A stretch of DNA of 64,000 bases from DAISVY01 sp036826635 (GTDB lineage: Bacteria > Zixibacteria > MSB-5A5 > GN15 > FEB-12). The DNA is taken from assembly GCA_036826635.1 (NCBI GenBank), contig DAISVY010000008.1:62001-126000 (forward strand). Reading direction: 5' to 3'. Shown piece by piece: positions 34,375-42,993 of this stretch (its first letter is position 1; every line of letters starts with the position of its first letter). A program made the position numbers and the translations under genes. A model generated the notes under the pieces. The model was not told where the DNA came from, did no database searches, and saw only the letters and a list, made by a program, of their open reading frames with translations.

Positions 34375-35648
34375 ACTTCCCTGATTGTGTCGGCCAGGTT
34401 ATACCGACCGATCACCACCTCTCGACCCAACATATGGCGAAAATCACCAAGAGGCAAATTGTCGAGGAAAAGCTCCTCACTGTTGAGACAATTGGGCGGA
34501 ATCACGAGCTGATCGAATTCCCCTTTGCGGGACTGGGCATACCGCAACAGGTCCTGACCGGTCAAAAGCCCCGAAACAGTCACGCTTTCTCCCCAAAACC
34601 GGTTGGGGATTTCGTCCAGCCGGATATCCAGCCCCAGTTCCTTCTGAAGGTATGGCATAATGCTTTCAGCCAGAAATTCGTGAGCCGAGTGACCCGTAAC
34701 CATGAGAACGCGCCGCCGAGTCTTAAGACCCTTCAGGTGTCGCCGGCGGCGATTGAAACTGCTGATGAAATGCCGGGCCATACCAACACCGTTTTCGAAC
34801 TGGGCCATATCCTCGTAACTTCCGAGAGAAGGAAAAGCCCGCCCGGCGATGACATAAAATTCATCGGCCGGCCAGACAAAACGGCTGCCCAAACGAGGCA
34901 ACAATTCTTCCTGACAAGATTCCAGATAATCCAACACATCGGCCGCCTCGGCGCGCGTCGGTGTCCTGAGTTGCGGTAACCGCTGCCGATACCGGGTCAG
35001 CCCTACCGGAACCACGGCCAGTGTCTGAACGCCGGGATAGAGAGCCGCCAGATCATCGACCGTTTTCCGTAAATTATCGCCGTCGTTGATTCCCGGACAC
35101 AGAACCACCTGCGCATGGACAGCGATGCCGTGCCCGGTAAGACGACGAAGCAGCGGAAGAACGGCCGGAAGTTTCGGGTTACGGAACATCGTACGCCGCA
35201 ACTCATCGTCGGTAGTGTGCACCGAGACATACAGTGGCGAGAGGCGCTGTTCGATTATGCGCTCGATGTCGCCATCATTCAGATTGGATAAAGTAATAAA
35301 ATTACCGTGAGTAAAAGAAAGACGATAATCCTCGTCTTTGACATACAGAGCTTTTCGCATTCCCTTTGGTTGTTGCGCCACAAAACAGAAAATGCAGTTG
35401 TTTTTGCATATCCTGACCTTTCCTTCCTCGAAAGACAAACCCAACTCGCCACAGTCGGGGAAATCGAAAGAAAAAGTCTGCTGCGCGTCCCCGCGGTCGG
35501 CAAAGACCAGCGTTACCTTATCCTCGGCTATCTTGAAGCGGAAATCGATAGAATCAACAACCGGTTGGCCGTTAACGGAAATCAACCGCTGGCCGGGGCG
35601 GACATGGCCGTAGAGCGGAGAAGAAGGATCGACAGCCAGAATTTTCAT
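34365..35648 (-). CDS. DUF512 family radical-SAM-like FeS protein with PDZ-like N-terminus
   Basis: Function is unknown. Residues about 1-55 are PDZ-like (DPSSPLYGHVRPGQRLISVNG). A radical-SAM-type cluster motif C-x3-C-x2-C (CKNNCIFCF) lies near residue 80, followed by a TIM-barrel-like region and the DUF512 domain (about 280-420). This is the TIGR03279-type architecture often found next to der. ATG 35648 gives the PDZ start; the upstream GGGTGG is a weak site. The ten-base overlap with der suggests translational coupling. Confidence 0.88.
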   Translation of the reverse strand: MKILAVDPSSPLYGHVRPGQRLISVNGQPVVDSIDFRFKIAEDKVTLVFADRGDAQQTFSFDFPDCGELGLSFEEGKVRICKNNCIFCFVAQQPKGMRKALYVKDEDYRLSFTHGNFITLSNLNDGDIERIIEQRLSPLYVSVHTTDDELRRTMFRNPKLPAVLPLLRRLTGHGIAVHAQVVLCPGINDGDNLRKTVDDLAALYPGVQTLAVVPVGLTRYRQRLPQLRTPTRAEAADVLDYLESCQEELLPRLGSRFVWPADEFYVIAGRAFPSLGSYEDMAQFENGVGMARHFISSFNRRRRHLKGLKTRRRVLMVTGHSAHEFLAESIMPYLQKELGLDIRLDEIPNRFWGESVTVSGLLTGQDLLRYAQSRKGEFDQLVIPPNCLNSEELFLDNLPLGDFRHMLGREVVIGRYNLADTIREVCV

Positions 35649-35682
35649 TGCACATACACCACCCGACACGGCCAACAAAAAA

Positions 35683-35754
35683 AGCGGGCGAGGAGGATCG
35701 AACTCCCGACGTCAAGCTTGGGAAGCTTGCATTCTACCGCTGAATTACGCCCGC
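35683..35754 (-). tRNA. tRNA-Gly (anticodon CCC)
   Basis: The minus strand folds as a complete 72-base tRNA. The acceptor is GCGGGCG/CGCCCGC with discriminator T. The D arm is ATTCAGCGGTAGAAT. The anticodon arm is CAAGC-TTCCCAA-GCTTG, so the anticodon is CCC. The T arm contains GTTCGATC. It closely resembles the E. coli GGG-reading tRNA-Gly. CCA is not encoded; a run of seven T follows directly and may terminate the transcript. Confidence 0.96.
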
Positions 35755-35798
35755 TTGAATATCGTTTACCGACAATCTAACCCGGTCGCCCGATCTTG

Positions 35799-36551
35799 TC
35801 AACTGTCATCAGGTTGCCCGCCCCCCGCCTTGCGCTGCACCACTTTCACTACGATAATAGAAACTTCGTACAAAATGTACAAAGGCGCAGCCAGAAGAAC
35901 CTGGGTAAATACGTCCGGAGGGGTAATTATAGCGGCCACGACCAGAATCAGCACGATGGCATAACGGCGCCCCTTAGCCAGAAATGGGGCCGACACGATG
36001 CCCATACGACCCAGAAAATAGGCCAGAATAGGCATCTGGAAACCGAACCCGAAGGCCAGCAACAACAGCCCGGCGAAACTGATATAGCTACCAATAGTTA
36101 TGTAATTGATTATCAGATCACCGGCAAAACCGATCAGAAATTTCAGAGCAATCGGCAAAACGACCACAAAACAGAACCCGCCGCCTATCAGAAAAAGAAC
36201 AATCGAAGTCAGAATAAGCGGAATAATGGCCCGCTTCTCCCGCTGATACAGCCCCGGGGCGATAAAAGCCCACATCTGGTAAAACACCACCGGCAGCGCC
36301 CCCACCACACCGGAGATCAGCGATATCTTGAGATAGGCGTAAAAGGTCCCGGTCACCTGCAGATTATGCAGAGGAACACCATGAAGCGGAACTATGATAA
36401 AGGCGAAGATTTCATCGGAAAAGTAAAAAGCGACCGCCGAAGCCACAATTATGGCCAGAAACGATTTGATCAGTCGGCGACGCAATTCCTCGAGATGTTC
36501 CAGGAAGGGCATGCGTGACACCGCCTGCGATTGCTCGTCTGTCTCAGCCAT
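35799..36551 (-). CDS. tatC: Sec-independent translocase subunit TatC
   Basis: TatC recognises twin-arginine signals. The 250-residue protein starts with the conserved PFLEHLEELRRRLIKS (about 15-30) and has six TM segments. The family element FGFGFQMPILAYFLGRMGI is at about 155-175. No tatA/B gene is adjacent. Slightly hydrophilic C-terminus ends GGGQPDDS. It follows nrdR on the minus strand after about 70 bases. Confidence 0.95.
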   Translation of the reverse strand: MAETDEQSQAVSRMPFLEHLEELRRRLIKSFLAIIVASAVAFYFSDEIFAFIIVPLHGVPLHNLQVTGTFYAYLKISLISGVVGALPVVFYQMWAFIAPGLYQREKRAIIPLILTSIVLFLIGGGFCFVVVLPIALKFLIGFAGDLIINYITIGSYISFAGLLLLAFGFGFQMPILAYFLGRMGIVSAPFLAKGRRYAIVLILVVAAIITPPDVFTQVLLAAPLYILYEVSIIVVKVVQRKAGGGQPDDS

Positions 36552-36624
36552 AGATCGAAAAGTTAGCGGCCGGGGTTTGATAATGTCAAACGGAATCTCA
36601 TTGCGAGCATCAAAGTACCGGAGC

Positions 36625-37074
36625 TTACTCCAGCAGCTTTTTCATTTCCTCCAGGAACTCGGCCTTGTCGGCAAACTTGCGGTAGACCGAGGCAAACCGA
36701 ACATAAGCGATCTCATCGACTTCGCGAAGCTTGGCCATGACCATCTCACCGATCTGCTTGCTCTCGACCTCGGCTTTGCCCTGCGCATGCAACTGCGCTT
36801 CTATGTCGTCGGCCATCGCGGCCATTTCAAAGGATGTCACCGGGCGCTTGTTGCAGGCGAGCTTGATCCCGTGGAGGACTTTGTTACGATCAAACGGCTC
36901 GCAGCGACTGTCGGTTTTGAGAACGGTCAGCGCCTGCTGTTCGACGTACTCGAAAGTAGTGAAGCGTTTACCGCACTTGAGACATTCGCGGCGACGGCGA
37001 ACCGCCCGGCCTTCCTGATGCGGTCGGCTGTCGACAACCTTGTCTTCCTCATGTCCGCAATGGGGGCATCTCAC
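36625..37074 (-). CDS. nrdR: Transcriptional repressor NrdR
   Basis: NrdR represses ribonucleotide reductase genes in response to ATP/dATP. The 149-residue protein has an N-terminal zinc ribbon (MRCPHCG and CLKCGKRFTT) and the ATP-cone domain (VLKTDSRCEPFDRNKVLHGI, then FASVYRKF). Length is typical. No nrd genes lie in the window, so it acts in trans. Confidence 0.96.
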   Translation of the reverse strand: MRCPHCGHEEDKVVDSRPHQEGRAVRRRRECLKCGKRFTTFEYVEQQALTVLKTDSRCEPFDRNKVLHGIKLACNKRPVTSFEMAAMADDIEAQLHAQGKAEVESKQIGEMVMAKLREVDEIAYVRFASVYRKFADKAEFLEEMKKLLE

Positions 37075-37128
37075 GATCCATCCCCCCGCCCGCGGACCAT
37101 CGACAGGTTGTCCCGACCATCCGTGTTT

Positions 37129-37449
37129 TTACCCGGCATGGATCTCGTCGCGCACCCAGGCAAGGTACTCGGGCAGTCCGGCAGACACGTCCAGGGCAAG
37201 GATCTCAGGCGGATCGTACGGGTGGTTATCCTGTACATAGGTCATCAATTCGTCGAACTTGCCCTTTATCGTCTTGACCAGAAGCAGAGCCTCGGTATCG
37301 TTCTGCACGGTATCGTCCCACCAGAAATAGGATTCGATCTTGGGGATGATGTTGACGCAGGCGGCCAGCCGTTTTTCAACCAGCGTTCGCGCCAGCTTGT
37401 TCGTTTCCCCCAGCGGGACGGAGATGAACACTACTCGCACTGTTTCCAT
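37129..37449 (-). CDS. cutA: CutA divalent-cation tolerance family protein
   Basis: CutA1 is a small trimeric PII-like protein linked to copper tolerance, with unclear molecular function. The 106-residue protein has the family motifs LVEKRLAACVNIIPKIESYF, WWDDTVQNDTEALLLVKT and HPYDPPEILALDV. Its ATG overlaps the stop of the thiamine-binding gene by one base (TAATG), so the two are coupled. Confidence 0.94.
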   Translation of the reverse strand: METVRVVFISVPLGETNKLARTLVEKRLAACVNIIPKIESYFWWDDTVQNDTEALLLVKTIKGKFDELMTYVQDNHPYDPPEILALDVSAGLPEYLAWVRDEIHAG

Positions 37450-37757
37450 TACTTGTTGACCTCCCTGCCTAACTTTTTTTCGACTGAGGCGGTCTTGCCC
37501 GTGAGACGCCCGCGGGCGCCTTTGCGATCATCAATGCTCATTACGATATATACGCGGCTGTATTTGCGGCGCAAAGCCAGCCGAGCCTTGTTTATAACCG
37601 CCAGCACCTCGTCCCAGCTTCCTTCGATGGCCGTCGACATCGGACCGAACTTGTACGGCAAACCGGACTTGTCGATGATGTCGATTACCCGGGCCACATC
37701 GGCCGAGGCCGAAGTCCCCCCCTTCGAGGTCGGGAACATACTCACCTGAAACAGCAT
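37449..37757 (-). CDS. MTH1187/YkoF-family thiamine-binding protein
   Basis: Small ferredoxin-fold protein of 102 residues matching the MTH1187 (UPF0045) family: VSMFPTSKGGTSASADVARV, then IDKSGLPYKFGPMSTAIEG and WDEVLAVI. Members bind thiamine or its phosphates. AGGAGA lies before ATG 37757. It overlaps cutA by one base and follows glyA by 11 bases. Confidence 0.9.
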   Translation of the reverse strand: MLFQVSMFPTSKGGTSASADVARVIDIIDKSGLPYKFGPMSTAIEGSWDEVLAVINKARLALRRKYSRVYIVMSIDDRKGARGRLTGKTASVEKKLGREVNK

Positions 37758-37768
37758 GACCGTATCTC

Positions 37769-39013
37769 CTATTGACGCTCCGGGTACAACGGGAACTTCT
37801 TGCAGAATTCCGCAACCTCGACGGCTATCCCGGCCAAAGCGTCATCATCGCGACGATTCTGAATCGCTCGATCAATAAAGTCGGCAATTATCGGCATTTC
37901 CCCAACGCCCATGCCCCGTGTCGTGATAGCCGGCGTACCGATACGGATACCCGAAGTCACGAAGGGCTTCTCCGGATCAAAAGGAACGGTGTTTTTGTTG
38001 GCCGTAATCCCCGCCTTATCCAGAGCCTTCTCCACCTTTTTGCCCGTCAACTTCGGAACATCGATAAAGGAAAGAAGCATCAAATGAGTGTCGGTACCGC
38101 CCGAGACCAGCTTGTAGCCTTTGTCAGTCAGGGCCTGGGCCAGCGCCTTGGCGTTATCGACGATCCTCTTCTGATAGGCGTTGAACTCGTCGGTCAAAGC
38201 TTCTTTGAAAGCGACGGCTTTGGCGGCGATGATATGCATCAGCGGTCCACCCTGGATACCCGGCATGACCATGCGGTCCAGATCGGCGGCGTACTGCTCT
38301 TTGCACATGACCATGCCACCACGCGGACCGCGCAGTGTTTTGTGCGTGGTGGTGGTGACGAAATCGGCGTACGGTATCGGTGATGGATGCAGACCGGCCG
38401 CGACCAGACCGGCTATGTGTGCGATATCCACCATCATGTATGCTCCGACGGCATCACAGGCGGCGCGTATCTTTTCGAAATCGAAAAAACGCGGATAAGC
38501 CGAAGCTCCCGACACGACCATCTTTGGTTTTACTTCTTTCACCTGCTTTATCAGTTTATCGTAGTCGATCACTTCGGTGTCCCGCTCCACCTGATAGGCG
38601 GTGAAATTGAAAAGAAACCCGGAGAAATTGATAGGGTGACCGTGAGTAAGATGGCCGCCGTGTGACAGGTCCAGCCCCATGACTTTATCACCGGGTTTGA
38701 GGACGGTGAAATACACGGCCATGTTGGCCTGAGAACCGGAATGCGGCTGAACATTGGCATGGTCGCACCCGAAAAGTTTTTTGGCCCGGTCGCGAGCAAG
38801 ATCCTCGGCAACGTCGACGAACTCACAACCACCATAGTAACGCTTGGCCGGGTAACCCTCGGCGTACTTGTTGGTCATCACACCGCCGGCCGCTTCCATA
38901 ACCGCTTCCGAAACGAAATTCTCAGAAGCAATCAGTTCAAGCTTGGTCGACTGGCGATTCGTCTCCTTGGTCATCGCGTCATATATCTCAGGGTCGGTTT
39001 GCTGCAAATACGA
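37769..39013 (-). CDS. glyA: Serine hydroxymethyltransferase GlyA
   Basis: GlyA converts serine and tetrahydrofolate to glycine and methylene-THF. The 414-residue protein has the family N-terminus (LIASENFVS), SGSQANMAVY, the HIAGLVAAG region and the PLP-lysine motif TTTHKTLRGPRGG. ATG 39013 has GGAGGAG three bases away; GTG 39028 is open but unneeded. A sigma-70 promoter precedes it. It probably heads a unit with the thiamine-binding protein and cutA. Confidence 0.97.
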   Translation of the reverse strand, partial: SYLQQTDPEIYDAMTKETNRQSTKLELIASENFVSEAVMEAAGGVMTNKYAEGYPAKRYYGGCEFVDVAEDLARDRAKKLFGCDHANVQPHSGSQANMAVYFTVLKPGDKVMGLDLSHGGHLTHGHPINFSGFLFNFTAYQVERDTEVIDYDKLIKQVKEVKPKMVVSGASAYPRFFDFEKIRAACDAVGAYMMVDIAHIAGLVAAGLHPSPIPYADFVTTTTHKTLRGPRGGMVMCKEQYAADLDRMVMPGIQGGPLMHIIAAKAVAFKEALTDEFNAYQKRIVDNAKALAQALTDKGYKLVSGGTDTHLMLLSFIDVPKLTGKKVEKALDKAGITANKNTVPFDPEKPFVTSGIRIGTPAITTRGMGVGEMPIIADFIDRAIQNRRDDDALAGIAVEVAEFCKKFPLYPERQ

Positions 39014-39051
39014 CATACTCTCCTCCACGAGTGAAATATCAGAACCTGCCC

Positions 39052-39080
39052 AATGTAGCTAAAATACCATAACGGGTCAA
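39052..39080 (-). promoter_or_regulatory. Sigma-70 promoter of glyA
   Basis: TTGACC (39080-39075), a 17-base spacer and TACATT (39057-39052) on the minus strand; start near 39045, about 32 bases before ATG 39013. No glycine riboswitch fits in this leader. Confidence 0.6.
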
Positions 39081-39087
39081 CGGGTTA

Positions 39088-39113
39088 CCGACAGGTGATC
39101 CGGGACCTGTCGG
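39088..39113. repeat. 9-bp inverted repeat upstream of the glyA promoter
   Basis: CCGACAGGT and ACCTGTCGG form a perfect stem with an 8-base loop. It lies just before the -35 of glyA and after the rpiB terminator. It could be an operator or a second terminator arm; no T-run follows. Confidence 0.55.
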
Positions 39114-39121
39114 GCCGCGGC

Positions 39122-39161
39122 AAAAAGCCGGATTCTCCGCCCAAAAACGCAGAATCCGGCT
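39122..39161 (-). terminator. Rho-independent terminator of ilvE-rpiB
   Basis: Perfect 11-bp stem (AGCCGGATTCT with AGAATCCGGCT, 14-base loop), followed on the minus strand by TTTTTG. It lies 40 bases after the rpiB stop. Confidence 0.9.
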
Positions 39162-39200
39162 CAGAATCGTGACTGTCCGGTGGCCATCCGGTGCGGTGGC

Positions 39201-39650
39201 TCAGTTGTCCCGGCTTTCCTCCCGGCGGATCTTTTCAAGCCGCCGTATGTGCCGCCCGCCTTCAAACGGGGTTTCCAGAAAAGTCCGGACTATTTCCTCC
39301 AACTGATCCTCAGGCGTAAATTTGGCGGCCAGAGTGAGAACGTTGGCATCGTTGTGAAGACGCGTGAGCTGGGCCATCTCGACGTTAAGAGCCAGCCCGG
39401 CCCGTACGCCACGGACTTTATTGGCCGCGATATTCATACCGTTGCCGGTCCAGCACACGGTAATGCCATAATCCACCGTCCCGTTGGCGACGTTGTGGGC
39501 CACCTGAAGCCCGAAATCGGGGTAATCGACAGAGTCGGTCGCATTGTCGGTACCCACATCCACAACCGAATGGCCGAGCTTCCGCAGAATCCGTTTAACC
39601 TTCTCTTTGAACTCGTAACCTTTGTGATCGGAGCCTATGGCTATCTTCAT
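39201..39650 (-). CDS. rpiB: Ribose-5-phosphate isomerase B
   Basis: RpiB interconverts ribose-5-P and ribulose-5-P. The 149-residue protein has GSDHKGYEFKEKV, the active-site Cys in VCWTGNGMNIAANKVRGVRA, and HNDANVLTL. The start directly follows the ilvE stop with no gap. Length is normal. A terminator follows. Confidence 0.95.
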   Translation of the reverse strand: MKIAIGSDHKGYEFKEKVKRILRKLGHSVVDVGTDNATDSVDYPDFGLQVAHNVANGTVDYGITVCWTGNGMNIAANKVRGVRAGLALNVEMAQLTRLHNDANVLTLAAKFTPEDQLEEIVRTFLETPFEGGRHIRRLEKIRREESRDN

Positions 39651-40589
39651 TTAGGCCGAGACCTCCTTGTATTCCGGCACCGGCGTGAGCCAGCCGAATT
39701 TGTCTTCGGCCCGGCCCGAAACAATATCAAAATAAGCCTGCTGGAGTTTTTTGGTAATCGGTCCCCGGGTCCCGGACCCGATAGAAATGCCGTCGATTTC
39801 CCGAATCGGACTTATCTCGGCGGCGGAACCGGTAAAGAATACCTCGTCGGCCAGATAGAGTGCCTCGCGAGGGATATTTTGTTCGATAACCTTAATGCCC
39901 ATATCTTCCGCCAGACAGATAACATTGTGGCGCGTTATACCCGGCAGAATCGAAGCCGTAAAAGTCGGCGTAATCAGTACACCGTTGCGTACGATAAACA
40001 GATTCTCCCCCGACCCCTCGGAAACATGACCGGACACATCCAGCGCAATACCTTCCGTATAGCCATGCGCAATGGCCTCCAGTTTGATCAACTGACCGTT
40101 CATATAATTGGCCCCGGCTTTGGCCATGGCCGGTATGGTGTTAGGAGCCATGCGATTCCATGACGACACACAAACTCGCACACCGTTCTCAATAGCGTCA
40201 TCGCCGAGATATTTACCCCAATACCAAACCGCAATAGCCACATCTATCGGACAGCCCCGAGGATCCACGCCCAGCGACTTGTAACCGCGAAACACGACCG
40301 GGCGAATATAGCACGACTTAAGCCCATTGGCCCCGATAAGACTCAAAATGGCCTGGTTGATCTCTTCCTGACTATAGGGTATCTCCATGCGATATATCTT
40401 GGCCGAATCGAACAAACGCTTGGTGTGCTCCTCCAGACACAACACCGCCGGTCCCCTTGATGTCTCATAGCATCGAGCCCCCTCGAAAACCGAGGAACCG
40501 TAGTGAACGACATGTGAGAGCACATGAATCTTCGCATCTTCCCATTTGACCAATTTACCGTTCATCCAGATGTATTCGACCTGTTCCAT
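39651..40589 (-). CDS. ilvE: Branched-chain amino acid aminotransferase
   Basis: PLP class-IV aminotransferase of 312 residues. Motifs are YIWMNGKLVKWEDAKIHVLS, a Lys in NYMNGQLIKLEA that binds PLP, GYTEGIALDVSGHVSEGSGE and FFTGSAAEISPIREIDG, the IlvE rather than D-alanine transaminase pattern. ATG 40589 has AGGAGAAGG upstream. It is cotranscribed with rpiB, an unusual pairing. Other ilv genes are absent. Confidence 0.94.
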   Translation of the reverse strand: MEQVEYIWMNGKLVKWEDAKIHVLSHVVHYGSSVFEGARCYETSRGPAVLCLEEHTKRLFDSAKIYRMEIPYSQEEINQAILSLIGANGLKSCYIRPVVFRGYKSLGVDPRGCPIDVAIAVWYWGKYLGDDAIENGVRVCVSSWNRMAPNTIPAMAKAGANYMNGQLIKLEAIAHGYTEGIALDVSGHVSEGSGENLFIVRNGVLITPTFTASILPGITRHNVICLAEDMGIKVIEQNIPREALYLADEVFFTGSAAEISPIREIDGISIGSGTRGPITKKLQQAYFDIVSGRAEDKFGWLTPVPEYKEVSA

Positions 40590-40800
40590 AACCTTCTCCT
40601 TGTGCAACTGAGCAGTTCAGAATTCAACCTGAAAATAATACGAAAATCCCACCGGCACTTCAACGAAAATCGCTCCGTTCCCCCAAGCCCGAACCAGCCG
40701 CGCCGGCATTAAGCCTTTGACGAAAGGAAGGTTCCGGGGTATATTACAGACAGCAACATCGGGGCTTTTTCTGATTACAATTCGAATCGCAAACGCAACG

Positions 40801-40823
40801 CCGCAGGGGATCGGTCTCTGCGG
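40801..40823 (+). repeat. Hairpin in the leader of the dockerin-like gene
   Basis: CCGCAG and CTGCGG flank an 11-base loop about 40-60 bases before ATG 40863. The rest of the 273-base gap (40590-40862) shows no gene; it must hold the divergent promoters, which I could not place confidently. Confidence 0.4.
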
Positions 40824-40862
40824 AAACGTTGTAGTACCGTCTAACTCCGGAGGGAACCGATC

Positions 40863-41705
40863 ATGAACAAGATCAGTGCATGTTGTGTGCTGGCCGTGTT
40901 AATTCTGGCCACACCGTCAATCTTCGCCGTGTGCGGAGACGTTAACGCCAGCGGTGGACTACCGAATTTAGCCGACATTTCCGCCCTGGTAAACTTTCTT
41001 TTTATCGATGCCACACTGGCCGCACCCGCCGACGCCGATCTCGACGATATGGCCGGGATAAGCATTGCCGACTTGAATCATCTCACCGATCATCTCTTCG
41101 GTACTTTCCCTCCACTGGACTGCGTGATCGACAACTGTTATGATTTCGGCATCTCTCTTGAAGACACCGTCATCTTACCGATGGCCCAGTGTGTCGACTT
41201 CAGCCTGAACAACCTTGCACTGCCGGTTGAAACACGACTGGGGCCCAACACCACCTCGCTTTACCTGCCGATTGATCCTGTCGGATCGGGTTCCAACGGT
41301 TGTTTTTCGTTCGTCAACGCTACCCTGACCGGCCCTACGGGATCAGTCGGTCAGGCTGCCACCGGGACTATTGCCGTCGTGGGTGGCGTTGAACCCGGGA
41401 ATTACGTCGGTACGAACACGTTTTTCGAATTAAACTACACCCGCACAGCCCCCGGCTACGGCACGGTAACGACCGGCCCCACGGACATAGACTGGGACCG
41501 ACGCTTTGTGATTCAGCATACCGATCCGATAACAGGAGAACGCGATCTGTTTCGTCCGGTTATCGAATACTGCTGGGTATATGATTATCCCGATGGTGAT
41601 ATTGACTGCAATTGCATGCGGGATATGGGGGACCTTACGATCATGATCGACGGGCTGTTCATCAGCCTCACCTGGCCGCCATCCTGCCCCCATCTGCCAT
41701 TTTGA
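40863..41705 (+). CDS. Secreted protein with dockerin-like modules at both ends
   Basis: Exported protein of 280 residues with a signal peptide (about 1-22). Residues about 24-80 contain two calcium-loop half-sites like type I dockerin (CGDVNASGGLPNLADISALV, then DADLDDMAGISIADLNHLTD). The middle (about 95-240) is beta-rich and not recognised. The end (about 245-280) has one further half-site-like segment (DGDIDCNCMRDMGDLTIMID). CGGAGGGA precedes the ATG. Similar single secreted genes are common in FCB genomes; the partner is unknown. Confidence 0.75.
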   Translation: MNKISACCVLAVLILATPSIFAVCGDVNASGGLPNLADISALVNFLFIDATLAAPADADLDDMAGISIADLNHLTDHLFGTFPPLDCVIDNCYDFGISLEDTVILPMAQCVDFSLNNLALPVETRLGPNTTSLYLPIDPVGSGSNGCFSFVNATLTGPTGSVGQAATGTIAVVGGVEPGNYVGTNTFFELNYTRTAPGYGTVTTGPTDIDWDRRFVIQHTDPITGERDLFRPVIEYCWVYDYPDGDIDCNCMRDMGDLTIMIDGLFISLTWPPSCPHLPF

Positions 41706-41770
41706 TGACACCTGCGGCAACCGGGCAGTAGAAGCGAATCGGAAAAACACGGCTCGCAATCAAGCGCCGC

Positions 41771-41816
41771 CGCTGGGGGTTTTCAGGAACCCCCAGCGCG
41801 AACACTTTTATTTTCC
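41771..41816 (+). terminator. Strong hairpin between convergent genes
   Basis: Perfect 11-bp stem (CGCTGGGGGTT with AACCCCCAGCG, 6-base loop), followed on the plus strand by a T-rich stretch (ACTTTTATTTTCC). It ends the dockerin-like gene and could also block minus-strand read-through, though that side lacks a U-run. Confidence 0.75.
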
Positions 41817-41839
41817 TGCGCTATCCGATTCGATTAATT

Positions 41840-42982
41840 CTAATCTCTCAAGAGATCCCGAGATATCACCATCCGCTGGGCCTCGGTCGTTCCCTCGTAA
41901 AGCTCCGTGACCCGGGCGTCCCGGAAATAGCGTTCGACGGGATACTCTTTTATGTATCCATAACCACCATGGATTTGCACCGCTTCATTACACACGTAAT
42001 TGGCCGTTCGGCTGCAAAACAGCTTGGCCATGGATGACTCGCGATGACATGGTTTCCCCTCGTCTTTCAACTGAGCGGCCCGATAGGCCAGCAAACGACC
42101 GGCGTCCAGACGAGTGGCCATTTCCGCCAGCTTGAACTGAATAGCCTGGAAATTGCTGATCGTCTGACCGAACTGCTTGCGTTCCTTAGAATACTTGACG
42201 GCCTCATTGAGCGCCGCCTGGGCAATACCGATAGACTGGAAAGAAACCCCTATACGTCCCGAGTTGAGAATAGTAACGCACTGTTTGAAACCGTCACCTT
42301 CATTCCCTACCAGGTTTTCCCTGGGCACTTTCACGTCCTGGAGACTTATCTCCCGGGTGTCCGACGCCTTCATGCCGCACTTCTCTTCGGCCTTCCCCAC
42401 CGTGATTCCCTCGGCATCACCGTCTACCACAAGGCAGGATATACCCTTGCGGCCGGCCTCGGGGTTCGTTTTCGTAAAGACAACAAGCACCTTGGCCAGG
42501 GAACCGTTGGTCACGAAGGTTTTGGTCCCATTGAGCAGATAATGATCGCCTTTGTTCACCGCCGTGGTGCTGAGCGAGGCCACATCCGTTCCGGCGTTCG
42601 GCTCGGTGATACAATAAGCCCCGATCTTCTGACCGGTAGCCATGGCCGGGAGATACTTCTGCTGAAGTTCCTTTGAGCCGAAGAGACGAAGAATCTCACA
42701 GGCCAGAGAGTTGTGTACCGAGAGCATGATACCGAACCCGGCCGAGGCGGCGCAGATTTCTTCCAGCACCCCCATAAACGAGGTGGAATTCATGCCCAGA
42801 CCGTCGAATTCCTCCGGCACCGTAAAACCGAAATATCCCAACTCGGCGCATTCGTCGATCAGGTCCTGGGGCGATTCGCCTTTTTCGTCCATTTCCATGG
42901 CACGCGGGTAAATCCGTTTCTCGGCCAACTCGCGGGCCATTTGCTTCAGTTCCAGATCCTCTTCAGACAGATGAAAATCCAT
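41840..42982 (-). CDS. Acyl-CoA dehydrogenase (short-chain/butyryl type)
   Basis: FAD-dependent acyl-CoA dehydrogenase of 380 residues. The signature AYCITEPNAGTDVASLSTTA (about 122-141), the EKCGMKASDTREI loop, and a C-terminal catalytic Glu in LYEGTTEAQRMVISRDLL place it with short-chain/butyryl-CoA dehydrogenases. It is last in a run with hydroxyacyl-CoA dehydrogenase and thiolase. No etfAB or enoyl-CoA hydratase gene is present, so the direction of the pathway cannot be fixed. Confidence 0.94.
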   Translation of the reverse strand: MDFHLSEEDLELKQMARELAEKRIYPRAMEMDEKGESPQDLIDECAELGYFGFTVPEEFDGLGMNSTSFMGVLEEICAASAGFGIMLSVHNSLACEILRLFGSKELQQKYLPAMATGQKIGAYCITEPNAGTDVASLSTTAVNKGDHYLLNGTKTFVTNGSLAKVLVVFTKTNPEAGRKGISCLVVDGDAEGITVGKAEEKCGMKASDTREISLQDVKVPRENLVGNEGDGFKQCVTILNSGRIGVSFQSIGIAQAALNEAVKYSKERKQFGQTISNFQAIQFKLAEMATRLDAGRLLAYRAAQLKDEGKPCHRESSMAKLFCSRTANYVCNEAVQIHGGYGYIKEYPVERYFRDARVTELYEGTTEAQRMVISRDLLRD

Positions 42983-42993
42983 GGTGACGCTCC

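Noticed and set aside
36451..37749. 432-codon plus-strand frame across tatC, nrdR, cutA and the thiamine-binding gene
   Set aside because: Crosses four well-supported genes on the other strand.
39014..39060. Glycine riboswitch in front of glyA
   Set aside because: The predicted leader is only about 32 bases, too short for the aptamer.
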